Source of the DNA: Ophiodon elongatus
Lineage: Eukaryota > Chordata > Actinopteri > Perciformes > Hexagrammidae
DNA length: 64,000 bases
Direction of reading: 5' to 3'
NCBI GenBank assembly: GCA_016806645.1
Contig: JACSYO010000084.1
Coordinates: forward strand, 124,001 to 188,000
Shown here: positions 32,135 to 54,700 of the stretch, piece after piece
Position numbering within the stretch: position 1 is the stretch's first letter
How the letters are laid out: every line of letters starts with the position of its first letter
Notes under the pieces: model-generated
Databases searched by the model: none
The model's input: the letters and a program-made list of their open reading frames with translations, nothing else
Told to the model about the DNA's origin: nothing
Translations under genes and position numbers: made by a program

Positions 32135-35100
32135 TTACTTCTTCTTGGAATCAGGAAGGAACTTCTTCCATTTCACATACTGAAGAAAGACGAGGCCAGA
32201 CGTTACATTATATACTTTATGTTTTCAATGACATCCACAACTCAGAGTATTCGCTCTGACTCACGTTTTTCCCCCAGGTGGACGTGGACTTCTTGTTCTT
32301 CACATCCTCCAGGGACTCGTACGTGTTCCCCTGGACGGCGGCGGCCTCATCTGGGATCTGCTCGTAGGTGTCATCGGGCAGCCCGGCAGGTGTCGGCCTC
32401 TGGGGAACCTCAGAGTACGTGACGTCTCCCTGCTGAGCGGAGCTCCCACCGGACCCCGTGGAGGTCTGGTACAGCGGGTTGAACCGCGACACTTCCCCGT
32501 CTCCGGGGTCGTAGAGGGAGTAGTTGAAACAGGTGGTTGTCTTCACAGGAGTGGGTGAGGAAGATGTTGAGAAGGAGGGACTACTGAGCTGGTTCGAGTA
32601 CCCCTCCTCCTCCTCCTTTTCCTTTTCCTTTTCCTCCTCCTCCTCCTTCTCCTCCTCCTCCTCCTCCTCCTCCTCCTCCTCCATCATTATGCTGCTGTGG
32701 TTCAGCATTGGTAGAGATTTGCTCCTGATCTCAGGGTAGCTGGTGTGAGTGGTGTTGAAAGAGTCTTTATCAGACATTAGCGCTGTGACTCTCTCTGATC
32801 CGTTTGGGTTGCTGCGGGTTTCGGACGATGTGTCGGGCAGAGATCCACTCAGGGGGAAGCCCAGAAGAAGGCCTCTCTTTGGTACTGGAGGAACGTCCTG
32901 AAAGACATGACACCAGAACAGTGAGATTTATGGAGGAAAAAAACAATCTCTCCATGCGGTCCATTAGTAGCTGCTGGTGTCACATGATCTTCTTCAGCAG
33001 ACAGAATACAGTGGAAGGATTTTACTATTGAGAACAAGAAAAACCAGCAATGCTCAATACCATTGAAACAGGTGAGTGGAACCACAGACTGGAAATAAGA
33101 AGTGGACGTGGTCACCAGTATGTCACCCTGTTTGTGGACTGCAGTTTTGAAGCCTTGAGTTTGGCATTTTGGTCGTCGGCATCTTGTTTTTTTGCAACCA
33201 GAAGTGAGGGTGGAGCTACAAATAAACGCTGAAGAAAACATTTTTAGGCGACCAAAATGTTTTTATGAAGTGAAAAACACTGAAAGGGTTAAAGTTGTGA
33301 GACGAAAACACGGATAACTCTCAGACCGGACAACTCTGTGGTGTCGACCTGTCAATCAGCTTGTAGCCCCGCCCTAAAGCATCCCCTGCTTTATGGTCTG
33401 TTTGACTCTAAATGGACCATAATTTACTAAATGAACATCATGCTGTATTGAAGAATACTTGAAACTAGAGATTGAGACATAAACTCATGTTTACAATGTT
33501 TACTGAGGGAATAAATCAAGAGAGAAGTAGAGTCATTTTCTATAGACTTCTATACAACCAGAGGAGTCGCCCCCTGGTGGTCAGGAGAGAGAATGCAGCT
33601 TTAACACATGAAGCTTTGACTTCTATACAACCAGAGGAGTCGCCCCCTGGTGGTCAGGAGAGAGAATGCAGCTTTAACACATGAAGCTTTGACTTCTATA
33701 CAACCAGAGGAGTCGCCCCCTGGTGGTCAGGAGAGAGAATGCAGCTTTAACACATGAAGCTTTGACTTCTATACAACCAGAGGAGTCGCCCTGGCTTCCC
33801 TTTTCAGAACCGGAGGTCGTCGCCTGAGTAGAACGGACGTTGAACTTGACTAGAACAAAAGAAAACACTTTGGGGCACACGGCCTCTAACTAGCCAGCTG
33901 TCCACTAGTCAGCTAGCTAGCTTGTTAGTTCCACCATGCTTTAATGCTTTTAACACTGGTTACAGAAAATGAGCCGAACAAAGTTGCCACTAATCGGTTG
34001 ACAGCAATGTGCTTTTCCACGCTGTGACAAGAGAGTTTGGACGAAGCCTTGAGTGTTTCAATGTTACTCATTTACTCTCCACTGCTCCTTTTAGTTGTTC
34101 CTGTAAAACCTCACCGCAGCGCGTCCTTGACATGAAAAACGGTTTAGTTTACACGGCCATAAAGATGGCCACCGCTCCGACCACCCTGTTAAGTTGATTT
34201 AAATGAGACTGGGCTTTCCAATCCTACTTTATATCCGTGCTCAATACTTTCTGAATATCTGAATATTTCTTCCACCACTGCAAAGGTGTTCGGACAAACA
34301 CCTTTTTGATGAAGTGCAGAACTCTACGTCCGTCATACCTGTGTGAGGGACATTGTTCCGACAGACAGCGTTCCCTTCAACTTTCTGCTGTTGGATTTCA
34401 GCGGCAGTGCAGGCGGATGAACGGTGGGCGCGTCGCTTTCCCGCTGAGTCCTCTGGTTTCGTCCGGCGTCGCTGTGAGCTTCCTGTTTCTGGTCCCACAG
34501 AATCCGCAGAGCCTTAACACTCAGTCCAGACTTCCCTTTGGCCTCGTAATTTACCACATCATACAGCTCACTTGTGTTTACCTGAAAATAACAACCAGCG
34601 TTATTGGCTCTTCCCATGTAAATGATGTCGGCACCAGTCAAATTAAAGCAGCTATAACGTGTGTGGCTGTAACGGCCTCTCAGATGTGGAAGCGTATTGT
34701 TTTGAAGTGCAACTTGTAAACCCTGTATTATGTTTTTATGTCTGTTCTCATAATTCAAAACTACTGTCATTAAAATTAGATCAAGACTTTGGCACATTGT
34801 ATCATTGCACATGACAAATTTATTCCCTACAGCCACCCTTGGAAAATGTATATTGTATTTTTAACAATACAAAAAAACATGATACACTTAGAATTTGTGT
34901 ATTTTCAATCTAAAAATAGATTTTTATGTATGTTTTGCACGTTTCTGTTGACAAGAATTATAAAAAAAGCTTTTAATAATACATTAATAACACCAAGTTA
35001 TTCGACAAAGTGCCTGAGAGGTTTTTTTTTGGAGAGCTGAAACCTTTGTCTCCACATGAGAATTTAACCGTCAAAATCATTCGGATTCATCCTCTTAGGA

Positions 35101-37511
35101 CCATGAATGTCAGAACCAAATTTTATGAAAATTAGTCGAATATCTACTTTTATTCTGAACAAAACGCGTCAAAACAATGAATAAAAAACCATTTACTGTG
35201 AAGTGCATGTAAAGTTTGACAGAGCAGACGTGTTCCTTCAGACGCCCTCACCTCACACCAGCTGGAGGTCAGGTACTCCCCAAAGGGCTGGATGGGGCTG
35301 GCTCTGTAGTGCTCGATCAGCGCGGGGAGACTCCCGTGTGTCCGACAGTCTCCTGACACCACAAACTGTCCGTCTCCATTCTGGGTGATGACAAAATGGC
35401 GGCACCGGTCTTGGCCCCTTTTTAGAGGGACGAAAAGCAACGACAGGTGAGGAGAATCAGAAAGGCCAGCAAAGATGCGACAGAGCAGTGTTTTTATTTA
35501 TTTATTTATTTATTCTCACTTGTAGGACAGGATGTAGCCGATGGCTTTGTCACTGAGGCGGATGAGAAAACAGCCCAGAGCTTTATCTCTCAGGAGATCT
35601 TCCGTGTCCCTGAGGCCGAGAGCGAGACAGAACCGGTTAAACAAATTAGGCTTAAAAATAACTCCGCCGTGTCACGAAACCTGTGTTTTCTGTGAGGGAT
35701 GAGCGACAGGTACAAGCTGAACAACTGATGACACCCAGAGTCTTTGATCCTGTCCAATACACTGATGTTTCACTCTGCTAACCGCCTTCACACCTGGAAG
35801 ACGACCATCACAGGGTTCAGACCTTTTGAATGAGAATTACAGTCTCAGTCTGAATTCATTGGGAAACAATGCACTCAGAGGTCTCGTATGACCAGTAGCT
35901 TGTGGAGGCTAATGTTAGCTAACTTTAGGTTGATATTCTTCTGAAGCTGTCATTAAAGTTACTGTGAGGAACTTCTATCTGGTCCTGAACCAGTCTGAGT
36001 TTAGTCCTGGTCCTCTATAGACCTCAGTTTAGTCCTGGACCACCAGAGAGAAGATGGTCTGGTTCTAGAGAGTTCTTCTTAAAGCTCCTCATCGGAGCCA
36101 CCGTGTCGGATTCTGGTGAAACTAGATGACATCATGCAGGTTCACCAGAACCTCCTTCAGCTCAGACTCCAGCGGGGCCTCCAGCAGAGACCAGTCCACC
36201 GTAGACAGACCCAGATCCGGCAGAGACCAGTCCACCGTGGACAGACCCAGATCCGGCAGAGACCAGTCCACCGTGGACAGACCCAGATCCGGCAGAGATC
36301 AGTCCACCGTGGACAGACCCAGATCCGGCTTCACCTGCAGCCTCGTACCTGCAGTCGGAGCTCCGGAGGGAGGAGGAGGAGGAGGAGGAGGAGGAGAAGG
36401 AGAGCTCAGCTCCCGGCAGCAGCAGCGCCTCCTCCTCCTCCTGCTCGTCCTCCTCCTCCTCCAGGAGCAGAGCTCCTCCTCTCTGGTAGATGACACCGAC
36501 ACCACGCTGCTGGAGACCCAGGATGTATTGCTGGACCCGCTGGAGGGAAGGGGGGCACGGGAGAACCAGAACCAGGACTGGGCAGACTGTCAGACCCTGC
36601 TGCAGTACAATGAGTTCCTCGTAGAAACTTTACATTCAACAAAAGTCACAAAGTCTTTTATGCAAATCAGCAAATTGTTTCGTTCATACGATTTTGAGAT
36701 AACCAACTAATTGAAATGAGTCCATATCCTCCACACACACACACACACTTTAAATCATTTTTAAACTGTTGTATTCAGTTAACTGCTTAAATATATATAT
36801 ATATAGTATTCAATTAAGAAAAGTAGAAATATGCAATATAAAAAATACTACATTTAAGCACATCAAAAGTCTGACATTGAAAATGTAATTAAAGTACAGG
36901 CAGCTGGTATTATGAGCAAAACGTACTCATTATTAGAGTGTTATACCATCATATATTATACCATCAGATGATTAGAACTGATGCATTCTTTTTTTCTAAA
37001 GCTGTCAAATAAATCGAGTGAAGTAAAAAGTTCAAAACTTCTGAATTATCGCGTCGTAGAAGCAGAACGTTGAAGCATGAAATACCCGTACAAAGTATAA
37101 GTACTTTAATAAAAGTACTAGTTACATTCCACCACTGCAGAACAACGAACACAACAACAAACATCAGGACCCTGTAAAAATCTATATTTAAATACATTCA
37201 AATTAAAATTCCACAACCTCATCAGAACCAAAAACAAGTGCGACCTTCAGAGCATTTCTTAACGTCCACAGACACAAACGTCTCCGTCTCTCCGTCACCA
37301 CGGAGCCTTACTTTCGCGCCGCGAAGCCTGTGAACCAGTCGGGGAAGTTTCCGTTGTTGAGGATGAGCGGCGCCTGAGTCCCATTGAACCACCTGAGCAC
37401 CAGCTCCTTCAGGCCCCCCTCCGACGGCCCCGGGTGCAGGTCCACGGCCGACATGCTCTCCATCCTCACCGGGGTCCGGAGCTCACCATGCACGCTCCTC
37501 TGCTCAGGCAA
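32135..37511 (-). CDS. sh2d7: SH2 domain-containing protein 7-like adaptor
   Basis: Six minus-strand exons: 37312-37511, 35520-35609, 35252-35417, 34339-34581, 32265-32897 and 32135-32179 (TAA). Splice phases agree, giving about 458 residues; human SH2D7 is about 450 from memory. The SH2 domain spans exons 1-3: PDWFTGFAARK, then DLLRDKALGCFLIRLSDKA with the phosphotyrosine-binding Arg in FLIR, then DRCRHFVITQ...HGSLPALIEHY. The rest is low-complexity linker with a poly-Glu tract (32617-32685), tyrosine motifs (DVTYSEVP, DTYEQIP, NTYESLED) and a short basic end (YVKWKKFLPDSKKK). Such tyrosines suggest a phosphorylated adaptor; that is inference. The start could instead be the in-frame Met at about 37463. 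HSH2D or SH2D2A-like paralogues are less likely because of the ALGCFLIRLSDKAIGYILSYKG stretch. Confidence 0.85.
33090..33790 (+). repeat. Dispersed repeat family B, longest copy with internal tandem units
   Basis: Includes GTTTTGAAGCCTTGAGTTTG, a common fish repeat segment, then CCCCGCCCTAAAGCATCCCC, the shared 135-bp block and about three tandem units of roughly 79 bp (GAGGAGTCGCCCCCTGGTGG). In the sh2d7 intron before exon 5. Confidence 0.85.
35990..36640 (+). repeat. Dispersed repeat family C, copy 2, with internal minisatellite
   Basis: Same flanking motifs as copy 1. Its middle carries a 36-bp unit (AGACCAGTCCACCGTGGACA...), four to five copies at 36183-36330, then a GGAGGA/CTCCTC low-complexity tract at 36360-36480 which can pair with itself. 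In the first sh2d7 intron. Confidence 0.85.
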
Positions 37512-37801
37512 CTCTCTAAAGGAAAACGAGATGCCTCATTTGCATATTTCCTTTGGGCGTCTCTCTCATCTGAATGGTGGTATTGTTTCAGTTTATCTAC
37601 CGATGACTCCTCTCGCTCTCGTTCGGGCTGACAGTTTTATTTTACTATCTGAGTTCCCGGTCTCCCAGATTGAACTTCAACAGCTCGGTCACTTCTTTCA
37701 ATTTGCTTTGTTTTCATTTCATCTGATGGACTTGTTTTTTTCTTACTGATTGTTTAAAAAAATGGGGGAGCTCATGATGGGACTAGGAACATGAATATGT
37801 A

Positions 37802-37851
<50 letters not shown>

Positions 37852-38029
37852 TGTATTAATCAACGATCGCCCATCCCAACCAGGTAAACCATTCAAATTG
37901 AGGGTTAAGCCGTGGGCAGCCATTCAGACACCTGGAACCATTTATTTTTAGGTAATTTGGTAATAAACAACAGAAACGTTGGTCAAATGTCTTGACCTGA
38001 TGATGGCACAATATGAAAAGTCAGGGAGT

Positions 38030-38740
38030 CACCAAAGTTATTAAAATTCATCCTCTGGGGAACATGAATGTCTGAACCAAAACTTCGTAGCAATCAATCC
38101 ATTTAAATAAAAATAAAAACATTTTGCTCAAAATGACAAATGCCAACCTGATGGTGACGCTAGATATTTAGCTCAGAACTGTCAATCTGATAGTGGATCA
38201 CTAAAATCCTTAATAGTCATCCTCTGGGGAACATGAATGTCTCCATATCAACTATCCAGTGTAATATTTTGCTCAAAATGATGGATATCAACCTTATGGT
38301 GGCGCTAGATAGAAAAGTCTGAGAATCACCAAATTTGTTCGTAGGTATCATCCTCTGGGGAATGTAAATATCTGTTGCAGATTTCATGACAATCCATCCA
38401 ATAGTTGTCAAGATATTTCAATCACAACAGTCAATCTGATGGTAGATTGAAAAGTCAGCAGATCCCTAAAATCATTAGAATTCATCCTCTGGGGAACATG
38501 AACATCTGAACCAAACTCCAGAGCAATCTATCCAATACTTCTGAAAACATTTAGCTAAAACTGCAGAATATCAACCTCACGTGGCTTTGGATGAAAAATC
38601 AGAGAATCACCAAAGTTATTCAAATTCATCCTCTGGGGGACATGAATGATTGAACCAAACTCCATATGACCTTATGCTGAAAATGACAAATGTCAACCTC
38701 ACGGTGGCGCTAGATGAAAAGTCATAGAATCACCAGTCAG
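38030..38740. repeat. Degenerate 110-150-bp tandem repeat
   Basis: TCATCCTCTGGGGAACATGA recurs at about 38048, 38217, 38349, 38479 and 38626, with AATCCATCCA and GGTGGCGCTAGAT between. A related single unit lies near 35087. Five to six copies upstream of dapk2. Confidence 0.88.
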
Positions 38741-38879
38741 TAAGGGAAGGGGAGGGGGGGCAAAATCTTTTATTTTCATTGATCAAAATCTAAATAAATA
38801 CAACTTAATTTATCAACATAATTAAAAATAGTAAATGTTAAAATGAATTAGCCTTATCAATTGAAGAAACAACTAAAAA

Positions 38880-39330
38880 TACCCCCGAACAACTGAGTTT
38901 TAGAGCTGACAGTGTGCTGGAGCGCGCGAGACAACAGGTGCCATAAGTTCACGCGCGAGCTGAAAGATGGCCGAGCGCGCACACAGACGCGGGGATCACA
39001 AAACCCCATCCATAATACTACAAAGTAAAGGTTTACTAGGAAGGGTCCAGCCTAAGCACTATGAATACATTGATATTTAATGAAAATTAATTGCCGTTGC
39101 CATTCAACTGCACACTACATGATAGTAATAGGTTCAGATTTTATTTTTAAAGAATCTAATTCCATCCCATTAAAAGCAATGCCACCATAAATGTGTAGTT
39201 TTCTGAATGAAGTCTGGTGTGACGCGCTCCCCGTGCCAGTGTGCGGAATGTGTTGGGTCCTCGTGTCCGCTGGAGAGACGCGCACGGGACAAGAGCAGGA
39301 CAGTCACCACCGGGACTTGACGTCTTTAAC
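38880..39330 (+). promoter_or_regulatory. dapk2: CpG-rich region upstream of dapk2, likely promoter and first untranslated exon
   Basis: Two CpG-dense patches (about 38918-38995 and 39215-39330) stand out in AT-rich DNA between the divergent sh2d7 and dapk2 starts. A possible donor GTAGGA at 39333 follows the second patch and would join an untranslated exon to the exon at 39566. No direct evidence of the transcription start. Confidence 0.35.
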
Positions 39331-39618
39331 ACCGTAGGACATTTTATATATATATATATATGTTTTTATTATTTGTTGTTATTTACAATAACAGCCTCAT
39401 GCGTCAGTGTCCAGTCAGCCAACCCGTCGGTTTAACTGCAAAGTCATTTTCTACAGCAGGATAGCCATGTTTTAGAAAACATGTCACTCTGTTTTATTAA
39501 CAGTTGTAGAGACGTTTTGTTTTATTCCCCCAGATGATAAAATAACTGTTTTGTTTCCCTTCCAGGTGAAGAGAGATGAAGTATTCTTCTAACAAACACC
39601 GGTGAGGAGTCTGCAGAC

Positions 39619-50142
<10,524 letters not shown>

Positions 50143-50770
50143 TGTTTATGCTGCGGCCGGTTGCTCCCACGAATTTTGCTACATTTTTTCCCGTGTTTAT
50201 CACTAATGACGTACGACAAAATACATTCATCGACTTCCCACCAACCAACCGGACAGACCTGCCGGACCAAACGCCCAGAGAGGAGAGAAGAGAAGGAAGC
50301 TAAGCTAACCCAGGTAGGTCCTGAGGCTACTCCACTACCCAGCATGCTCCTGGCTGTCTGATGTCCGGTCACAGATAAATAAGATGGATGAAAGCAGCAG
50401 GAGGTCAGTGACTGTTGAGCCCACATCTCCACAGAGTCCTGGATCCATCGGGGTCCAGGATCAAGGTGCTCTTGAGGATTGACAGAGATCAGGACTCCGG
50501 TGGGACGAGAGGAGCTGGACTCTGTGTTCACATCATGATGTTGGTGCTCAAACTCAGTCAGAGGTGATGGACATTGTTTTCTTCCTGTTGAATGTTTAAT
50601 GTGAAGATGTCGGCCATTTTATCTGAACAGTATTGTTTTTGTTGCTGCGGTTTAAAAAAAAATGCTCTATAGGAATGTACTACTGTTTCTGTTTTGTTCA
50701 TCATGGGTTTGTTGTGCCACAAACGAGCTACAACTGAATATCGTTGTCCATCCCTGTGTTGCATAATGAC

Positions 50771-50776
50771 AATAAA
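50771..50776 (+). terminator. dapk2: dapk2 polyadenylation signal candidate
   Basis: AATAAA 629 bases after the dapk2 stop, preceded by a 3' UTR with no open exon and followed by a TG-rich stretch. Likely end of the dapk2 transcript near 50.8 kb. Confidence 0.55.
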
Positions 50777-51563
50777 TGGTCCTTGAATCTCTGAATTGAA
50801 TCCTTGAATGACTGCTTCGTACTTTGTGACAAGTACAGATCCAATAGGAAGGACTGTGTCCCTAAAGGGTTTTCTCTGTTGCAAGAGAAATATTCAGAGA
50901 AGTATTGTCCTATTTACGAAGACAAACTGCACATTTTCATGCTAAAATTAACAAAAAAAGTCATGTCCTCACATACGGTGCAATGTTCAGATGTAGTAGC
51001 TTAACTAAATGCACACTAAAATGAAGTGTGCAAGAGAGCTTTTTTGGGAAATATCAAAGTGCCCTCTCATTCACTTGCCAAATGACCTCTTCAGATAAAT
51101 ATTTGGCAGAAGTAAAGTTTCATCCCATTTGTGCAGACAAACTGCACATATTCATTCTGAAAATCACAAACAATGCAATGTTCAGCAAAAGCATCTCTCT
51201 CTAACTTTTACTCAGTAATGTCAGTCTGCTGTGCTGTGTGTTGGAGATGAAGTGGCTTTTTCATGCGTGTATTTCAATTTGAGATCCTCAGAAAATCCTG
51301 TCAGGCAAACTGCCTCCCAAATGTGGTGTCTCTTGCAAGTTCAACCCTTTTTAGTGGGATTTCATTGATCCGAAAGACCAGCTGTGGCTTCTGTTTGTTT
51401 TGTTTATCTTTGCACCTGTCAGTGTTGGGCTTGGTGTGTTTCCTAAGCAGCTCCTCATACGTCACCATACGCTTTACAGGAAGGTGTTTGGACCTCGTTC
51501 TCATTTGTGTTGTAAGAGATTTGAGGCAAAGCATAATCCATTAAAGAGGCAAACACACGCGGT

Positions 51564-52196
51564 ATGCAATTTCAATTTTTTTTTTCCAAAACACTCACCT
51601 ATAAACATCAGGTTCAACAAATGTATAACTTCAAGCTTGGGGACCCGTTTTGTAAAAAATGCAAAGTCGGTAATGCCTCCCCTGTTAACATTGGTTCTTT
51701 AAAGAAAGCTGATGTTATACGTGAGGGACTCAAGTCAGCCATGCACAAATACTTCACAATGAGTAGCATCATGTAGCATCACATTCGCTGACAGTAAATG
51801 GCCAGACACTCAGGACTGGATCTGTGCTGCCACTAAAACACACTATCATGGGGAGCACTTATTTGGTGGGATAATTCATGTTCTACCCCAGAGGGAGAAG
51901 TTCATCTTTATTATTAGAGTGCTTGAAGTTCAGTACTTTGATGAGCATTTCTATGCATATGTTGTGCAACAAACTAAAGACTTTGAAATGATGAATTTGG
52001 ATGATGTTGCAGATGTTAGACCTCTTGACATTATGTCAAATATGAGCGATGACAAGCTTTTATCTCAATCCGAGGTACAAGATTTTGTAGGTGTGGTTCT
52101 ACTGATACTGTCATATTCAGTAACAACATTTAATTACTTTTTTGTTCTATTACACATAAATGTAACACCTGTTTTGTTTGAAAAAAAATGCTTTTA
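51564..52196 (+). pseudogene. Unrecognised protein-like relic disrupted by a 10-bp tandem duplication
   Basis: Two adjacent open stretches look coding in composition: 51564-51776 (CKKCKVGNASPVNIGSLKKA...) and about 51780-52196 (KWPDTQDWICAATKTHYHGE ... YFDEHFYAYVVQQTKDFEMM ... DVADVRPLDIM). They are in different frames. Exactly at the switch the sequence carries a tandem repeat gtagcatcat/gtagcatcac (about 51764-51783), so a 10-bp duplication explains the frame loss and the TAG at 51774. I do not recognise the family. Upstream, 50895-50990 and 51115-51190 are imperfect copies of each other (both with ...KLHIF-like reading), suggesting older duplication. A relic of a transposon-carried gene or a lineage-specific gene copy is possible; the 3' tail is AT-rich. 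Confidence 0.45.
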
Positions 52197-52995
52197 AAAA
52201 GTTGACAATTTAAAATGAAACCTTAAATAAAAGGTAAATTTCTAAAAAATAGTATTCTTGCTTTTTATTATTTTTGATAGAAAATATTCATTACAGTGTT
52301 GCTTCCATTACACATTGGTGACAGTGTGCAGAAATAACACTTGTATGTGTTAAAGCCATGTAACATTACTGGTGTGTAGAAATGGTTTATAAATGTTAAT
52401 GTCTTGGAATAAACACAACGTGAGTTGCCCCTGAGCACACTCTGTAGATGTTCCCTTCTTAGAGATCACGCTTCAGCATCAAAGTCCAGAGTAGAAGAGG
52501 CTTTCTTCTGAGAAAGAAGTGCAGTGTTTAACAACTATCTTAATTCTTTCATTTAACCTTATTTTACAGAATTAAAACTACTTAACCTACATAGTCTATT
52601 GTAACCCTCTGAAAGATTGGTGTCTTGTTTACCTCAGGTTAAGCAGTAAATTATATAGCCAATCCCGGACTGCCAACACATATCTGATAAATATTAGATC
52701 AGGTTACTTCCTGTTTTCATTTGCATTCCATTCAGCCGGACGGTAAATGTGATTGAGTGTTTTCCCATTTAGATCTTCTGCAGGCAGCAGTGAGTTGGTT
52801 ACTTGTCTGTGAACATAAGTTGCGGCTGGTCTAGCTGCCTGTAAGTATTTCAGGTTGTTTTTCTTTTGTTTGAGGATTTAATGCTGTAGTTGCTGCTGTT
52901 GCAGTTGTTAAACCAAAACGCTGAAAGTAATTTAAAATGAAATATTGATTTCTTAATGTAGCCCACCTTCTCAATTGCAGTTCTAGTCAGGGTCC

Positions 52996-53322
52996 TCATA
53001 CCATACCCCTGTCGCATGGGAGGTGAATTGGAGAGGGTCTACAAAAATGATAGATTTTAAGAATGTGTCTAAAACTAGCCCAATTTAATTGTATAATTCT
53101 GACTAAAGTGCCGACAGGCCTGTACATCCTTCTCCTCTGTCTGTCTTCGCTCTCTCTCTGACATGTAGAAAAAGATAGTGTGCCTAAATGATCACAGTAT
53201 ACAGTGTATTTTTCCGTTGAGCCTGTAATGGTCGCATATGTCCATCCCTTGGTATGCATAAATGGGACTCGAGTAACCTTTAACCTCTTTCCCAGACAGT
53301 AAGAATAAGAATATACACACAA
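52996..53322 (-). other. Unassigned 108-codon frame at the retroviral 3' edge
   Basis: An open frame beginning within the 3' LTR tip and running outward (GWTYATITGSTEKYTVYCDH in its middle). Its composition looks protein-like but I cannot assign it. It may be LTR sequence that happens to be open, or viral sequence rearranged past the LTR. Confidence 0.25.
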
Positions 53323-53397
53323 TATAAGGATTTATATTATCAATCCCCCTTTTTACATAATTTATTATGTAAACTAAACAATAATATAAAGCTACAA

Positions 53398-53659
53398 AAA
53401 ATGGGCTATATCAGTTCATAACTATGTGTGTCTTATTTATTTAACAGAGTGGAAATCTCTAAAAAACGGGCTATATCAGTTCATAACTATGTGTGTGTTA
53501 TTTATTTAACAGAGTGGAAATCTCTAAAAAACGGGCTATATCAGTTCATAACTATGTGTGTGTTATTTATTTAACAGAGTGGAAATCTCTAAAAAACGGG
53601 CTATATCAGTTCATAGCTATGTGTGTGTTATTTATTTAACAGAGTGGAAATCTCTAACA
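53398..53659. repeat. 65-bp tandem repeat, four copies, between env and polypurine tract
   Basis: GGGCTATATCAGTTCATA recurs at exactly 65-bp steps (53403, 53468, 53533, 53598) with only a few substitutions. It lies inside the retroviral element, downstream of env in the sense direction. Confidence 0.9.
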
Positions 53660-53728
53660 GTCTCATGCCTTCTACTTGTGTGCGTGTGTGTGTGTGTACT
53701 ATATGGGATATGGTCAAACATTAGCAAG

Positions 53729-54700
53729 TTATGTGTACAGGAATGGGGGGTCTAACTCAGTCTCTTCTTCGGATCCATCGATGTCGAATCTTACCATACC
53801 ATCCTCCAACAACTGTACCTCCTCTGCTAACAAAGCCATTTCATATGACGGGGGCAATTTAGAGTCCACTGCTGTGGTGATACACTTCAGGCATAACTGT
53901 CTAATACAGGGGATGCAGCAGCATCCACATAAGGCCATCACTAATATCGCTATAACTATGGAAAGGAACACGGATATGATTACGCCTTTCCACTTACCGA
54001 ATATACCATTTAGCCAATCGTTCAGGGGGGTTCTCTGCCTGAGTGTTCTGCCAATTCATGGGACATTGCTCTCAGACCGTCAAAGGCCTTAGTGAAAGAT
54101 CCATCTGGGGCTGTGTTATTTGGAATGAAGGTGCAACAATTTTGGCCAAACATCGAGCAGACTCTTCCTTTCTCTGCTAACAACATATCGAGTGCCATCC
54201 TGTTCTGATAAGTCATTAGAGAGGTGGCAGACAACTGTCCATGCACCCCCTCTAAGGCGTCTCGGGTCATATTAGTCAGACGCTGGATGTTAAAATGCAC
54301 ATAGTTTAAACGGTCAACATTTTTGCTTATGGTTATCATTGGGAACACTGATTCAAAACCAGCCACTATCTGATCTATTAGTTTGTACTCGTCTGGCACT
54401 CCTCTGGGTATTCCTATGGCATCAAAATAGATTGGAGAGCCAGCTTTTAGGGCAAAACTCCTTTTCTTTCTAACTAAGGGGCCCTGGGATTTTATGTGAC
54501 TGACAAGCTCCTTGGCACCTAGTGGGATTACTCTGATGGGGACTATTAGTAAAACTGAGGCACAGTTTCCTTGCCAGTTACTAGGGAGGACATTCATCAA
54601 TCGTCTTCCCCCACAGAACCAGTATATGTCTGACCTAGCATAATGTAGTCTAGTTACATTATCCCAATTGGTTACATTGATAGTACTGTATAAATATAAA
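53729..54700 (-). pseudogene. env: Retroviral envelope, transmembrane subunit with frameshift
   Basis: Sense reading enters env partway through the surface subunit (YWFCGGRRL). It then shows a basic furin-type cleavage site (RKKRS, near 54460), a hydrophobic-containing fusion region, heptad repeats, a segment at the immunosuppressive-domain position and the CX6CC motif (CSMFGQNCC). The frame breaks at a six-G run (plus strand 54025-54030). The membrane anchor and cysteine-rich tail (VIAILVMALCGCCCIP) continue in another frame to a stop at 53729. The N-terminal surface subunit is missing. The protein cannot be made whole from this copy. Confidence 0.8.

Noticed and set aside
36116..36710. Possible gene encoding RDQSTVDRPRSG repeats
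   Set aside because: It is a minisatellite inside dispersed repeat family C, and similar pieces lie non-coding elsewhere in the window.
51301..51534. Minus-strand open frame of 77 codons near the relic
   Set aside because: Composition is plausible but the strand conflicts with the adjacent relic and nothing is recognisable; evidence is too weak for a gene call.
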